A DNA stretch of 64,000 nucleotides from Nitrincola sp048264025 (GCF_048264025.1 NZ_JBLXDN010000009.1:84910-148909), one strand, 5' to 3'; positions 53,852-62,708 are shown, counted from the stretch's first letter. Notes: generated from the letters alone by a model not told the origin. Program-made: numbers and translations.

Positions 53852-54135
53852 TTAGCCGCTTTTTCCGCTGCCTTTCGCGCCCGTATCTCTTTCGGGTCAG
53901 CCAGTAGCGGACGATAGATTTCAACACGATCACCGGCGCGCAGCTCAGTGGTGAGTGGATCTTTTACCGCTTTGCCAAAAATACCTACCGGATCACTCTC
54001 GGGATCTATCTCGGAAAAATACTCATTCATACGGGACAGAACCACCGCTTCATGAACTGTTGTTCCTTCATGCACATTTAACGCAATAATTTTTTGCTCG
54101 TCGGGCAACGCATACGCCACCTCTACCGGAATCAT
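53833..54135 (-). CDS. rnfH: RnfH-family ubiquitin-like protein
   Basis: 100 residues from ATG 54135 ('MIPVEVAYALPDEQKI'), GAGGGTGATGAG ahead. 'GIFGKAVKDPLTTELRAGDRVEIYRPLLADPKE' (in two pieces) is the diagnostic C-terminal half; the tail is Ala/Lys-rich. Beta-grasp fold. It forms a conserved pair with ratA; the pair has been discussed as a toxin-antitoxin candidate, but this is not settled. Confidence 0.92.
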   Translation of the reverse strand: MIPVEVAYALPDEQKIIALNVHEGTTVHEAVVLSRMNEYFSEIDPESDPVGIFGKAVKDPLTTELRAGDRVEIYRPLLADPKEIRARKAAEKAAKAKAEA

Positions 54136-54145
54136 CTCATCACCC

Positions 54146-54577
54146 TCAGTCATAGAGCTTATCCGCCCGTTCTACAAACACATCCACCATGGTTGTTGCT
54201 ACAGATGTAAATACCTTATTCATCGCCAGACTAGCGAGCTTGCCAGCAAAATCATAACGCATCACGAACTCAACTTTACAGGCATCCTCACTTAAAGGCG
54301 TGATATTCCACACCGCATTGAAGGTTGAAAAAGGCCCCTCAACTAAGTTCATATCCATAAACACCGGGCGACGCTTACGGTTACGCGTAGTAAAACTATA
54401 GTGTAATCCAGCCTTGGCAACATGCAAGGTTGCTTGTATTTCATCCTCAGATTCAGCAAGCACCTGCGTCCTGGAACACCAGGGAACAAAATCAGGATAA
54501 CGACTGACATCGTTGATCAGATCAAACATCTGCTCGGCCGAATGCAGCACCAGAGCACTTTTATGAATTTCGGTCAT
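54146..54577 (-). CDS. ratA: RatA / Coq10-like START domain protein
   Basis: 143 residues. SRPBCC fold: 'SAEQMFDLINDVSRYPDFVPWC', 'LHYSFTTRNR', 'FSTFNAVWNITPLSED' and a long C-terminal helix. In E. coli the homologue was reported to inhibit 70S formation (RatA); in others it binds ubiquinone (Coq10-like). It overlaps the start of rnfH region on the same strand and is divergent from nothing: smpB lies farther up on the other strand. Confidence 0.92.
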   Translation of the reverse strand: MTEIHKSALVLHSAEQMFDLINDVSRYPDFVPWCSRTQVLAESEDEIQATLHVAKAGLHYSFTTRNRKRRPVFMDMNLVEGPFSTFNAVWNITPLSEDACKVEFVMRYDFAGKLASLAMNKVFTSVATTMVDVFVERADKLYD

Positions 54578-54598
54578 GCAACTTCTGCCCAGTTGAGA

Positions 54599-55960
54599 TC
54601 AAAAGGACACATTATACAGGTTTGTCACAAAAATAAGTCCGATAGCCAGCGGAGCCAAATAACGCAGGCAAAAACGCCACAGATAATAAAACACCAGCGA
54701 CTGGCTCAGCTCATCCTGCGTAATGCGACGACACAGCACCCAACCTGTAAATAGCGTAATGGCTAAGCCCACCAACGGCAGTAGCAGATAGGTAGTTACA
54801 AAATTCAGCAGCTCAAACAGATTCATTTTATACAGCGTAATGCCAGCCAAATGACTGAAGGAAAACAGCACAGCAAGACTCAGCAACCAGGCCACCCCGA
54901 CACTACCCAACGCAGCAAGGGTCCGCTTTAGTCCGAAGCGCTGCTCCAGCAGAGCTGTTGCGGGTTCCATCAAGGATATGGCTGAGGTGACCGCCGCAAC
55001 CCCCACTAGCAGAAAGAAAATCACACAAAGCACCTGACCGGCATCCATCTGCCCAAACGCCACCGGCAGGGTAATAAACAACAAACCTGGTCCGGATGCC
55101 GGGTCCATTTGAGCCGCAAACAAGATCGGAAATACAACCATACCCACCAACAGTGCCAGCACAGTATCCAGCACACCCACACAGGCGACAGTTTGCCCGA
55201 TAGATTCCTTGCGGCTCAGGTAGGCGCCATAGGTCATCACAACCCCCATTCCCAAGGACAGAGTAAAAAAAGCATGCCCCAGTGCGGCAATAAACATATC
55301 TGCATCAACCCGGTCAGGATGAAAGGCAAACAAATAAAGATAAGCCTGAGCGAAGTAACCCGAGTTATAGGCGTATACCAGCAGGATCAACAGCAACAAT
55401 AACAGCAAGGGCATCAGATAGCGGATAGCACGATCCAATCCTCGGCGCACACCAGCCCCCACAATCAACAAGACCAGCAGCATGAATAGACTATGACTGA
55501 TAAGCAAAGAACCTGGGTTCTCAAGCATAGCGCTAAAATAATCACCCGCTTGCTCAACGCCGATATCAGCCAAAAGCCCGGCCGACAAGGAGAACACATA
55601 GTAAAATATCCATGCAGCAACCACTGCGTAGAAGGAAAAAATCAGCACGCCGGTCAGCACAGCCAACCAACCAACCCAGACCCAGCGTGGCGATGCCCCC
55701 GCCTCCTGACTCAAATACTGCATAGCTTGCACGGGATTACTGCGGGTTCGACGCCCAAGCAGTCCCTCGGCCATCATAATCGGCACACCCACCAGCAGCA
55801 CACAAAACAGATACACTAATAAAAAGGTACCTCCGCCTTGTTCTCCAGTTAGATAGGGAAATTTCCAGATATTCCCCAGCCCAGCCGACGAGCCCAGCAG
55901 CGCCAGAATAAAGACGCTGCGATGAGACCAAAGCTCCTTAGCTTTTTGACCTGTTTGCAT
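54599..55960 (-). CDS. Sodium-dependent transporter (SNF/NSS family)
   Basis: 453 residues with eleven to twelve helices. 'AGLGNIWKFPYLTGEQGGGTFLLVY' (TM1, Na+ and substrate site; here given in parts) is diagnostic of the neurotransmitter:sodium symporter family; 'FFTLSLGMGVVMTYGAYLS' is TM6. Bacterial members take up amino acids or amines. It is close to LeuT-like length, lacking the extra C-terminal helix of eukaryotic ones. Substrate unknown. Na+ dependence fits the Na+-type V-ATPase also encoded here. Confidence 0.88.
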   Translation of the reverse strand: MQTGQKAKELWSHRSVFILALLGSSAGLGNIWKFPYLTGEQGGGTFLLVYLFCVLLVGVPIMMAEGLLGRRTRSNPVQAMQYLSQEAGASPRWVWVGWLAVLTGVLIFSFYAVVAAWIFYYVFSLSAGLLADIGVEQAGDYFSAMLENPGSLLISHSLFMLLVLLIVGAGVRRGLDRAIRYLMPLLLLLLLILLVYAYNSGYFAQAYLYLFAFHPDRVDADMFIAALGHAFFTLSLGMGVVMTYGAYLSRKESIGQTVACVGVLDTVLALLVGMVVFPILFAAQMDPASGPGLLFITLPVAFGQMDAGQVLCVIFFLLVGVAAVTSAISLMEPATALLEQRFGLKRTLAALGSVGVAWLLSLAVLFSFSHLAGITLYKMNLFELLNFVTTYLLLPLVGLAITLFTGWVLCRRITQDELSQSLVFYYLWRFCLRYLAPLAIGLIFVTNLYNVSF

Positions 55961-56081
55961 AAATACGCTTCCTGATCCACGTTCACGTATCGATAGATGA
56001 TGTTACCCTGAACGTATCAGCTATATGAAAGCTCAAGTAAAACAGCTTTCAAAGCCTCTGTCTCGTCTATATAATTCGCGC

Positions 56082-56558
56082 ATGTCAAAAAAGAAAGCAA
56101 AACCCACCAGCTCCACCATCTGCCAGAATAAAAAGGCACGCCATGAATACAGCATTGAACAGAAGTTCGAGGCAGGCGTAGCGCTGTCCGGTTGGGAGGT
56201 CAAAAGTCTACGTGCTGGCCGCGCGCAGTTGGTTGACTCCTACGTTGTACTGAAAAATGGCGAAGCCTGGCTGGTAGGCGCCCACTTCACCCCAATTATT
56301 TCTACCTGTACCCATGTCCTGGCTGACCCACGCCGCGACCGTAAACTGCTGCTACACAAGCGGGAGATCGACCGTCTCATTGGCGCCACCCAAGCCAAGG
56401 GCTACACCTGTGTTGCACTGGCGCTCTACTGGAAACAGGGGCGAGTTAAGTGCGAGATAGCACTGGTAAAAGGTAAAAAACAGCACGACAAACGTGCCTC
56501 AGAAAAAGAAAAAGACTGGGAGCGCCAGAAACAGCGCATCATGGCTGCGCCCGTCTGA
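56082..56558 (+). CDS. smpB: SsrA-binding protein SmpB
   Basis: 158 residues from ATG 56082 ('MSKKKAKPTSS'); the in-frame start at 56025 is leader. 'NKKARHEYSIEQKFEAGVALSGWEVKSLRAGR' (parts) and 'LLLHKREIDRL' are diagnostic, and the basic tail 'KGKKQHDKRASEKEKDWERQK' inserts into the empty mRNA channel. It carries tmRNA to stalled ribosomes; its RNA partner ssrA is 1.8 kb downstream, beyond a chemoreceptor gene. Confidence 0.97.
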   Translation: MSKKKAKPTSSTICQNKKARHEYSIEQKFEAGVALSGWEVKSLRAGRAQLVDSYVVLKNGEAWLVGAHFTPIISTCTHVLADPRRDRKLLLHKREIDRLIGATQAKGYTCVALALYWKQGRVKCEIALVKGKKQHDKRASEKEKDWERQKQRIMAAPV

Positions 56559-56676
56559 TTGCAGCAATAGCCCTACTTTTTTGCATAAATTCTACGACTA
56601 AAGACTAGTAAGCTTGTAGTAAAGGCGCAAATCAGCATAATAAAAGTAACCCAATATAATAATATAAGGTGCCATT

Positions 56677-58302
56677 ATGCTGACTCAGCTGAACGTAGTA
56701 ACTCGACTGATCATTCTCAGCGTTTTCCCAATACTCGTAATCATTGCAAGCTTCACTTTAGCAGTGAACGACATGCGCCTGCTTAATCAGAATACACACA
56801 GTCTCTTTGAGGATGCCATCGTTCCTCTTCGTCAGTTGAAAATAACATCCGATGCTTTTGCCGTTACCGGAGTCGATGCTTTTCAGAAATTTCGCGCTGG
56901 CGTTATTCTGGAACCTGAATTGCGTGCCGAAATTGAAGCTGCCGAAAAAGAAGGCCAGGAAGCCTGGGCCCTGTTTCTTGAAAGCGAAATGAGTGACGCT
57001 GAACAAGCGCTCGCCAGCCAAGCTGAAACGCATCTGCAAACAGTATTGAATACGCAGAATGAGTTTCTGGAAAAAGCGACCTCAGGCCACCTGCGCCTAA
57101 TGGCCCTACCAACCTTTAATACCAGTCTGTTCAGTGCTTATGAACCCCTGTCAGACGCATTAAATGAGCTGATCGATTACCAGCTCAATGAAGCCGCTAC
57201 CCTCCGAGACCAGGCTGATGCCCAATATATCCGCGACCGCAATCTATTCGTCATTGTCGGGATTCTAGTAGTTGTTATTGTCGGCTTACTGGCTTGGCGC
57301 ATCTCCCTCTCTATACAGCGGCCTATTCGCAAATTGGTAGATGTCGTCAGCCAAATAGGCACAAATTCCAACCTGACACTGCGCGCACCAGTAGAAGGTA
57401 AAGATGAACTGGCGCGACTAGGCACTCAGTTCAACACCATGATGGACCACTTTCAGCAACTGATTCGCAATCTAGGCAACGCCACCGACCAGTTGGCCGC
57501 CGCCGCTGAAGAGATGAGCGCAATTAGCACTCAGGTCAGTGGCGGAGCCCGCAATCAAGAGCAACAAACCACCATGATTGCGACTGCCATCAATGAAATG
57601 ACCGCCGCCATCGCTGAAGTCGCCACCAATGCACAGAACGCCTCCATCTCAGCAGAGCAGGCTAATGAACAATCGACTGAAGGTCTGGAGCGCTCACGCC
57701 AGACGCGCATCGCTATTGAGGCACTTGCTAGCAGCATTGAAGCCTCAGCAGAGCGCATTGGCAACCTGGATGCCCAGGCCGCTAAAATAACCGAAGTACT
57801 GGATGTCATAGAATCTATTGCTGAACAAACCAACCTGCTGGCCCTCAATGCAGCCATAGAAGCTGCACGTGCTGGCGATGCCGGCCGTGGTTTTGCTGTG
57901 GTGGCCGACGAGGTACGCAACCTGGCAGGCAACACCCAACAATCCACTGAACGCATTCAACAAAGCATCACTGATCTGCAAAGCGTTGCTAAAGAGGCCG
58001 TCAAAGAGATGCAGAAGTCCACTCAAGCGGCTCGTGATGGTGTAGACAACGCTCATGCCAATGGCGAAACCTTCGAAGCCATGAGCGCCGCCGTCAGTAC
58101 CATTCTTGACATGAACGTACAGATATCCTCAGCGACGGAAGAGCAAACCGCCGTAGCCAATGATATCAATCAGAATGTCCACAACGTAGCTCAAATTGTC
58201 AGTGAAGTGGTCAGTGGTGCTGATCAGACCGCCGAGGCCAGCCAGCAACTAACCGAATTGGCCCAGCGCCTGAAAGCTGAGGTTGAACAGTTCAAAGTAT
58301 AA
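56677..58302 (+). CDS. Methyl-accepting chemotaxis protein
   Basis: 541 residues. Transmembrane helices at about 9-29 and 190-209, a periplasmic four-helix-type sensor between them, a HAMP domain (about 210-262) and a long signalling hairpin with the tip 'AEQTNLLALNAAIEAARAG' and 'RGFAVVADEVRNLA'. No C-terminal CheR-binding pentapeptide. Ligand unknown. It separates smpB from ssrA. Confidence 0.93.
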   Translation: MLTQLNVVTRLIILSVFPILVIIASFTLAVNDMRLLNQNTHSLFEDAIVPLRQLKITSDAFAVTGVDAFQKFRAGVILEPELRAEIEAAEKEGQEAWALFLESEMSDAEQALASQAETHLQTVLNTQNEFLEKATSGHLRLMALPTFNTSLFSAYEPLSDALNELIDYQLNEAATLRDQADAQYIRDRNLFVIVGILVVVIVGLLAWRISLSIQRPIRKLVDVVSQIGTNSNLTLRAPVEGKDELARLGTQFNTMMDHFQQLIRNLGNATDQLAAAAEEMSAISTQVSGGARNQEQQTTMIATAINEMTAAIAEVATNAQNASISAEQANEQSTEGLERSRQTRIAIEALASSIEASAERIGNLDAQAAKITEVLDVIESIAEQTNLLALNAAIEAARAGDAGRGFAVVADEVRNLAGNTQQSTERIQQSITDLQSVAKEAVKEMQKSTQAARDGVDNAHANGETFEAMSAAVSTILDMNVQISSATEEQTAVANDINQNVHNVAQIVSEVVSGADQTAEASQQLTELAQRLKAEVEQFKV

Positions 58303-58345
58303 AAAACAGCAGGCAGTGGTGCTTTAGCTTTTCACTGCCATGCTA

Positions 58346-58351
58346 TATACT
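58346..58351 (+). promoter_or_regulatory. Likely -10 box of the ssrA promoter
   Basis: TATACT, one base from the TATAAT consensus, 14 bases before the mature tmRNA start. A clear -35 box was not found (TTTAGC at 58323-58328 is a poor match with 17-bp spacing). Confidence 0.4.
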
Positions 58352-58364
58352 ACAGCCGTTATCT

Positions 58365-58722
58365 GGGGGTGACATGGCTTCGACGCCGATTACGAACCCT
58401 TGGGTGCATGCCGAGAACGTGATGATTCTCGTAAATCCCTCATCACACAGTTATAGTTGCAAACGACGATAACTACGCTCTAGCCGCTTAAGTCGGCTAG
58501 CGCTGCACTCTAAGGTGTCTGTAACTCAGAGGTTCGCAGTGTCATATGAGACAGAATCGCCCGGATGCTTTGCTCTAAGCTGAACGGTTAAAACTAAAAG
58601 AGCTCGCCCTAAACACCCTGGCTCTCGGGTCGTGATGGGTTAATTGAATAGAGAAGCCTAAGCATGTAGATCTTAAGGCAGAGGATTGGCGGACGCGGGT
58701 TCGAAACCCGCCACCTCCACCA
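58365..58722 (+). ncRNA. ssrA: tmRNA (transfer-messenger RNA)
   Basis: 358 nt. The 5' end GGGGGTG pairs with CACCTCC before the 3' ACCA (58719-58722), giving the alanine-type acceptor stem. The T arm reads GGGTTCGAAACCC. The tag frame at 58459-58491 encodes ANDDNYALAA and stops with TAA, as in Pseudomonas. With SmpB it frees stalled ribosomes and tags the unfinished protein for ClpXP. The 3' end is also the prophage attachment site; the acceptor sequence is kept intact. Confidence 0.97.
58690..58722 (+). other. Likely prophage attachment site (attL) at the ssrA 3' end
   Basis: The host gene ends here and the phage integrase gene begins 70 bp later on the opposite strand. Integrases commonly use the T-arm/acceptor part of tRNA or tmRNA genes. 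The exact core cannot be set, because the other copy (attR) is beyond 64000. Confidence 0.55.
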
Positions 58723-58739
58723 ACCACCTAGATATAAAG

Positions 58740-58766
58740 CCCTGTTATTACAGGGTTTTTTGTTTT
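58740..58766 (+). terminator. Rho-independent terminator after ssrA
   Basis: CCCTG-TTATTA-CAGGG then TTTTTTGTTTT, on the plus strand, 17 bp after the tmRNA end. If the junction is at the ssrA end, this terminator belongs to the phage DNA and replaces the original one. Confidence 0.8.
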
Positions 58767-58792
58767 CTGAAGCCTGCTTTAAAGTCAATGTG

Positions 58793-59785
58793 TCACCAAT
58801 GTGTCACCGGCGCCAATTTTACCGCCTCTTCCAGATGCTCAGGTGCCAAATGTGCATACCTCATTGTGACCTTAACAGATGAGTGTCCAAGTATCCGCTG
58901 CAGTGTAAGAATGTTACCGCCCTTCATCACAAAGTGACTGGCAAACGTATGCCTGAGCACATGTGTCGCCTGCCCTTTTGGCAGATCAATTCCCGTCTTT
59001 ACCAATACACGTCGAAAAGAACCAATAGAGCTGGTGAAATTACCGTGCAACTGCCAGTGACTATGCAAAAACTGTGTAAGCTGAACAGATATAGGTACAG
59101 AACGCACTTTACCGCTTTTGGTATTAGAGAAGGTGACTACATTATTAATAAGGGACACCGGCTTCAAATTCTCAGCTTCAGACCAACGGGCACCGGTAGC
59201 CAAGCAAATAAGAGTCAGAGGCTCAAGGTGCGGATTAGAACCCGAACGACGATCACGAACAGAATTCAGCAGCAACCGTATCTGTTCTTCCGTAAGCCAG
59301 GATAATTCCTGCTCCTGGATCCGGATCTGTTTAACCTTGGACAGTGGATTCGGGTAGCTTATCTCGCCCAGGGAGAACAACTCATTAAACACAGCACGAA
59401 TATATGACAACTCATTATTCAAGGTCTTGTCACTGATACCAGAGTCAGAACGTTGCCGACGATCACGAGCATACAAGGTTGACGTTAAAGCCTTGGCATA
59501 AAGATCACCGAGTCGAACAGCAAATCGTTGTAACGCACGTAAGCGACGATCACCATCATTTAGTGTGTGGCCGTGAAGATCATACCAAAGCTGAAAGACC
59601 TCAGAGAGCCTACGGCGATCTCTATCAGAAATCAGTTGAGACTTAAGTGATACAGACTTACTTTTTACTTTAGCTTCAAACTGAACAGCATCGACTTTTC
59701 TATCGAACGTTCGGCGAACACGCTTACCCCTGGACAACTCAGCGTCAACTTGCCAACGGCCTGACTTGGTCTTTTTGATAGCCAT
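58793..59785 (-). CDS. int: Prophage tyrosine integrase
   Basis: 330 residues from ATG 59785; this ATG overlaps the initiator stop (TGATG). A SAM-like N-terminal DNA-binding domain (about 50-145) and a catalytic domain with R200 ('ATGARWSE'), H275 and R278 ('THVLRHTF'), H301 ('LGHSS') and nucleophile Y310 ('TMRYAHL'). All catalytic positions are intact. It would insert the phage into the ssrA 3' end 70 bp away. Most filamentous phages borrow XerCD, so an own integrase is the Pf-type minority strategy. Confidence 0.93.
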   Translation of the reverse strand: MAIKKTKSGRWQVDAELSRGKRVRRTFDRKVDAVQFEAKVKSKSVSLKSQLISDRDRRRLSEVFQLWYDLHGHTLNDGDRRLRALQRFAVRLGDLYAKALTSTLYARDRRQRSDSGISDKTLNNELSYIRAVFNELFSLGEISYPNPLSKVKQIRIQEQELSWLTEEQIRLLLNSVRDRRSGSNPHLEPLTLICLATGARWSEAENLKPVSLINNVVTFSNTKSGKVRSVPISVQLTQFLHSHWQLHGNFTSSIGSFRRVLVKTGIDLPKGQATHVLRHTFASHFVMKGGNILTLQRILGHSSVKVTMRYAHLAPEHLEEAVKLAPVTHW

Positions 59786-61068
59786 CAGACAGCAACACCC
59801 CAACGTATGGTTCGTTCAGTCAGTTTATCCCTGATCCAGTTGTAAATGTCGCGCTCATTTTTACCTTTAGACTCGAAATGATCCTTGATAACTGTCCAAC
59901 ACTCCCATTCTTGGAGGCGTTGAAAAGCCTTTTTTGCGCCTACACCCTCACGTGCTAAAAGGCTGATCATGTTACCCATGAACAACTCGACGTTTTTACC
60001 ACTAAAGCCGGAAGCCGTTTTGTAATGGCGTTTATATTCAACATCATCAGGGACTAGATCAGGATGAATTGCAACCGTGATATCTTGTCTAAGGAACGTC
60101 CAGAGAGGGTTATAGGTTGTATCTGAATCAAGCAACTTAAAGTTGCTTAAGCCATAGCGGAAGATTGCAGTCAGGTGCGGTACCAGGTCAGCATAAGTAT
60201 GAGTGTCTATGACTTCACCAGTAAGATAATTTACGGAGCCTTGTGCAAACTGCTCAATTACAGAGTGATGAAAACGGAACTCTATCCGTAAAACCGGTTG
60301 TGCAGGATCATAGTTAAGCGGATCTGCAGCATCAAAAGGGTTATCTTGCGATCGCCAGATGTTTTGCCAGTAATCAAGTTTATCGATCGCTTTTGCCTGG
60401 GCTGTTTTGTTGTACATAGAAAGCTGGGTACCAGAAGGAGCACCCCACATAAAGGTTTCGCCACGACCATAGACAGCCGACTTACCTTCAAACTCAATGC
60501 GCTCAACACCGGAAATATCACGCTGAACACGTGAACGGCAATGCATACGTGAAACAAGATCAGTAGGCAGGTTGTAACCCTGTATATCAACGGCAATATG
60601 TACAGCACATTGATTCGGTGTGCATTCGTCAAGCACTTGATTTGCATAAGAATCAAGAAGCTTTTGCAGATCCTCAGGGCTTTGACTCTGTATCAAGTGC
60701 GGGGAAACTTCAATTTTTAAATGAGGGCCAACATGCTCGGGTTTAGCGTTGAAATTCTTAATCAAAAGAATCAAGCCAAGATCCAGATTCTGGAGCTTAT
60801 GCTGATAACCGGAATCACGACCTACACGGCCTGCATGCCACACCGTACCAAACATACAGACCTGACCATTTGCTGTGGTTAATTCGTCCAGGAGACCTGA
60901 ACGGAGCTTGCCACGGTATAACTGCCTGACAGTATCAACACCAGTGTGAAGGACACGGACCTTAGAAAGGTCAGAAATGGACGCGGTTTTAGGACATAAG
61001 AAAAGACGGCCACGAGCGTCCTCTTTTCCTTCAAAATTGACTCTGAGTTGATCAAGTGCGGTTGTCAT
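59785..61068 (-). CDS. Rolling-circle replication initiator (phage/plasmid Rep, gene II-like)
   Basis: 427 residues. 'QCAVHIAVDIQGYNLP' and 'VLRIEFRFHHSVIEQFA' resemble the conserved strands of the phage/plasmid replication initiation proteins, and the size matches the Pf-phage initiator located between zot and int. I could not place the catalytic tyrosine with certainty. It should nick the plus strand to start phage replication; the double hairpin directly upstream is a candidate origin. The upstream ribosome site is weak (TAGGT). Confidence 0.72.
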   Translation of the reverse strand: MTTALDQLRVNFEGKEDARGRLFLCPKTASISDLSKVRVLHTGVDTVRQLYRGKLRSGLLDELTTANGQVCMFGTVWHAGRVGRDSGYQHKLQNLDLGLILLIKNFNAKPEHVGPHLKIEVSPHLIQSQSPEDLQKLLDSYANQVLDECTPNQCAVHIAVDIQGYNLPTDLVSRMHCRSRVQRDISGVERIEFEGKSAVYGRGETFMWGAPSGTQLSMYNKTAQAKAIDKLDYWQNIWRSQDNPFDAADPLNYDPAQPVLRIEFRFHHSVIEQFAQGSVNYLTGEVIDTHTYADLVPHLTAIFRYGLSNFKLLDSDTTYNPLWTFLRQDITVAIHPDLVPDDVEYKRHYKTASGFSGKNVELFMGNMISLLAREGVGAKKAFQRLQEWECWTVIKDHFESKGKNERDIYNWIRDKLTERTIRWGVAV

Positions 61069-61116
61069 AACGAGTACCTAACAGTTATCTAACGGAACGT
61101 TTCTCTACATGTTTAA

Positions 61117-61137
61117 AGACGTGTTACAGGGACGTCT
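61117..61137. repeat. Small hairpin next to the large one
   Basis: AGACGT-gttacaggg-ACGTCT, a perfect 6-bp stem with a nine-base loop, ending where the 20-bp arm hairpin begins. Part of the zot-rep intergenic region. Confidence 0.6.
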
Positions 61138-61203
61138 CAGGCGGCGATGTGATTAGACGACTACCACCGCCAGCGGGGCCCCTTCTAATCACATCGCCGC
61201 CTG
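61138..61203. repeat. Large 20-bp-arm hairpin between zot and rep
   Basis: Arms CAGGCGGCGATGTGATTAGA (61138-61157) and its exact inverse (61184-61203), with a 26-base loop that itself holds CCGC-CA-GCGG. The right arm also encodes the last codons and stop of zot. There is no T-run, so this is not a simple terminator. Candidate packaging signal or replication origin of the phage. Confidence 0.75.
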
Positions 61204-62304
61204 AATACTCTGTGTCGCCGCTCCACAGGTAATAAAATCGGTGTAACGGTCATACTGGACGTGCACGAGGCAATCACCGCGCTGATCCAACTCATAGCCA
61301 GCTTCGAATAGATCCTTGTCAGTAAGCATAAAGGCACTTTGACCGTTCTGTAGTGCACGAAATACCAGAATTCGACCAGCACTAGTATCGACATGGCCGG
61401 ACACTCTAAGCTGAAATTCTGAAAACGGGTGCTTTGGTGTCCGATCAGGTTGAGCTGCTACCGAGGTGATTTCAGTAGACTCCTGGGGGATTGCATCCAA
61501 GCTATTGAACTGTGCTGAAAGACTAGAAAATGTATCAGGTGAATCAGGTGTATCGGGTTCATACTGGCGTTGTGAAACTGATGTAACTAAATCTGGCTGC
61601 TTGAACATTTTAGGCACTGTAAAAAACATCGAAATAACACCAGCACCGAGAAATAAAGCCGCCCCGACGAACTGCCACTTTTTCCAAATAGGTTTAACAT
61701 CTTTGACAGTAGCTTCTTTACCCGCTGTAGATGATCCTGTGTGTGACTGGTAAAACGGGTAAAAAGCAGAATCATAAGATCTAACTTGAGTATCAAGAGT
61801 AGTACCACGGACACCTGATCGAGTGTGTCTGACATAGGATTCTTGAGAGCCAAATGCGGTTGCCTTGCCGACAGCATAAACAATATCAATCATGTCACAA
61901 ATGTTAGAATCAACTTTGCGATAGGACTGAGTTATTAAGAGGGCATCAGCTTTATAATGTCGATGCATTGAAAACCACTCTTCAACATCACGACGAGTAT
62001 TGCCCTTTCGCAAGCAAAAGTGGCACTCATCAATGACATAAAGAGGACCTACACCGGTTTCTGGATGTGTCCAGGTATCTTGATAATCCAGTAGAGTACT
62101 GAAAGGTCTCGGGTTTGAGGGGCAGGGTTTACGTAAATCAATAAGATCAACGAACTGCTGACCATAAACTGCGCGAAAATGGTCCAACTTCAACGGCAAA
62201 TTTGTGATTACCTTTCTGCCTTCCTTTAAAGCAGGAATAACATGAAAAGCAACGGCCTCATAACTTTTACCACCACCAGGGCGGCCACTCAGCATGAAAA
62301 GCAT
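61189..62304 (-). CDS. zot: Zot/pI-type phage assembly ATPase
   Basis: 371 residues. Walker A GRPGGGKS (7-14), Walker B LYVIDECHF (88-96), one transmembrane helix (about 211-229) preceded by a basic segment, and a periplasmic tail with 'GHVDTSAGRILVFRALQNGQ'. Family members drive ATP-dependent extrusion of filamentous phage through the inner membrane; the CTX-phage member was named zonula occludens toxin. No separate secretin (pIV) gene is in the window. Start supported by AGTAGG. Confidence 0.93.
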   Translation of the reverse strand: MLFMLSGRPGGGKSYEAVAFHVIPALKEGRKVITNLPLKLDHFRAVYGQQFVDLIDLRKPCPSNPRPFSTLLDYQDTWTHPETGVGPLYVIDECHFCLRKGNTRRDVEEWFSMHRHYKADALLITQSYRKVDSNICDMIDIVYAVGKATAFGSQESYVRHTRSGVRGTTLDTQVRSYDSAFYPFYQSHTGSSTAGKEATVKDVKPIWKKWQFVGAALFLGAGVISMFFTVPKMFKQPDLVTSVSQRQYEPDTPDSPDTFSSLSAQFNSLDAIPQESTEITSVAAQPDRTPKHPFSEFQLRVSGHVDTSAGRILVFRALQNGQSAFMLTDKDLFEAGYELDQRGDCLVHVQYDRYTDFITCGAATQSIQAAM

Positions 62305-62387
62305 AATGCATAACCTACTAAGAAAACGATTGTATAAGTAACTGCTGCCAGCATCAGATAAGAAGCAACGATTTCTTTTAGGGTCAT
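62289..62387 (-). CDS. 32-residue membrane protein, hidden between pVI-like and zot
   Basis: ATG at 62387 overlaps the stop of the DUF2523 gene as ATGA, and its stop lies 13 bases inside zot, so it is translationally coupled on both sides. The product starts MTLKEIVASYLMLAAVTYTI and continues to a single membrane helix of about 20 residues ending in CFSC. It is too short for usual gene callers. It could be a small virion or assembly protein (compare pVII/pIX or pXI); function is not known. Confidence 0.6.
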   Translation of the reverse strand: MTLKEIVASYLMLAAVTYTIVFLVGYALCFSC

Positions 62388-62707
62388 GAGCCTAACCTCA
62401 CAAAAGGAATCAACTGCATTATTAAGCGAATAATAAGAGCCGCGGCAATCATCCCCATCGCTTCAGTAAAACCGACAGCCGCCAGCATCTGTTTAGATTC
62501 AGAGGGCAACTGATTTAACAAAGGGCCAACAGCAAACGATCCTAGTTCCTCAAAGCCGGACAAAACCGTTATTACAAACTGCAAGATCATATCGAAGAGA
62601 AAGTAAAACACCTCAGTAATGGCATCAAACAGTGTCAAAAGAACATCACGCATAAACGTTAGGAAGTTATCCCAGAGCCCTTTAAAAAAACCGACTAGCT
62701 TTTCCAT
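62384..62707 (-). CDS. Minor coat-like protein (DUF2523, pVI-like)
   Basis: 107 residues with two to three hydrophobic helices (about 15-50 and 73-100) and no signal peptide. The layout (amphipathic start, 'FDMILQFVITVLSGFEELG', 'LIIRLIMQLIPFVRLG') and the place between the adsorption protein and zot fit the DUF2523/pVI proteins of filamentous phages, which cap the virion end. It starts one base after the pIII-like stop; GGGGGTTG is the likely ribosome site. Confidence 0.82.
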   Translation of the reverse strand: MEKLVGFFKGLWDNFLTFMRDVLLTLFDAITEVFYFLFDMILQFVITVLSGFEELGSFAVGPLLNQLPSESKQMLAAVGFTEAMGMIAAALIIRLIMQLIPFVRLGS

Positions 62708-62708
62708 A

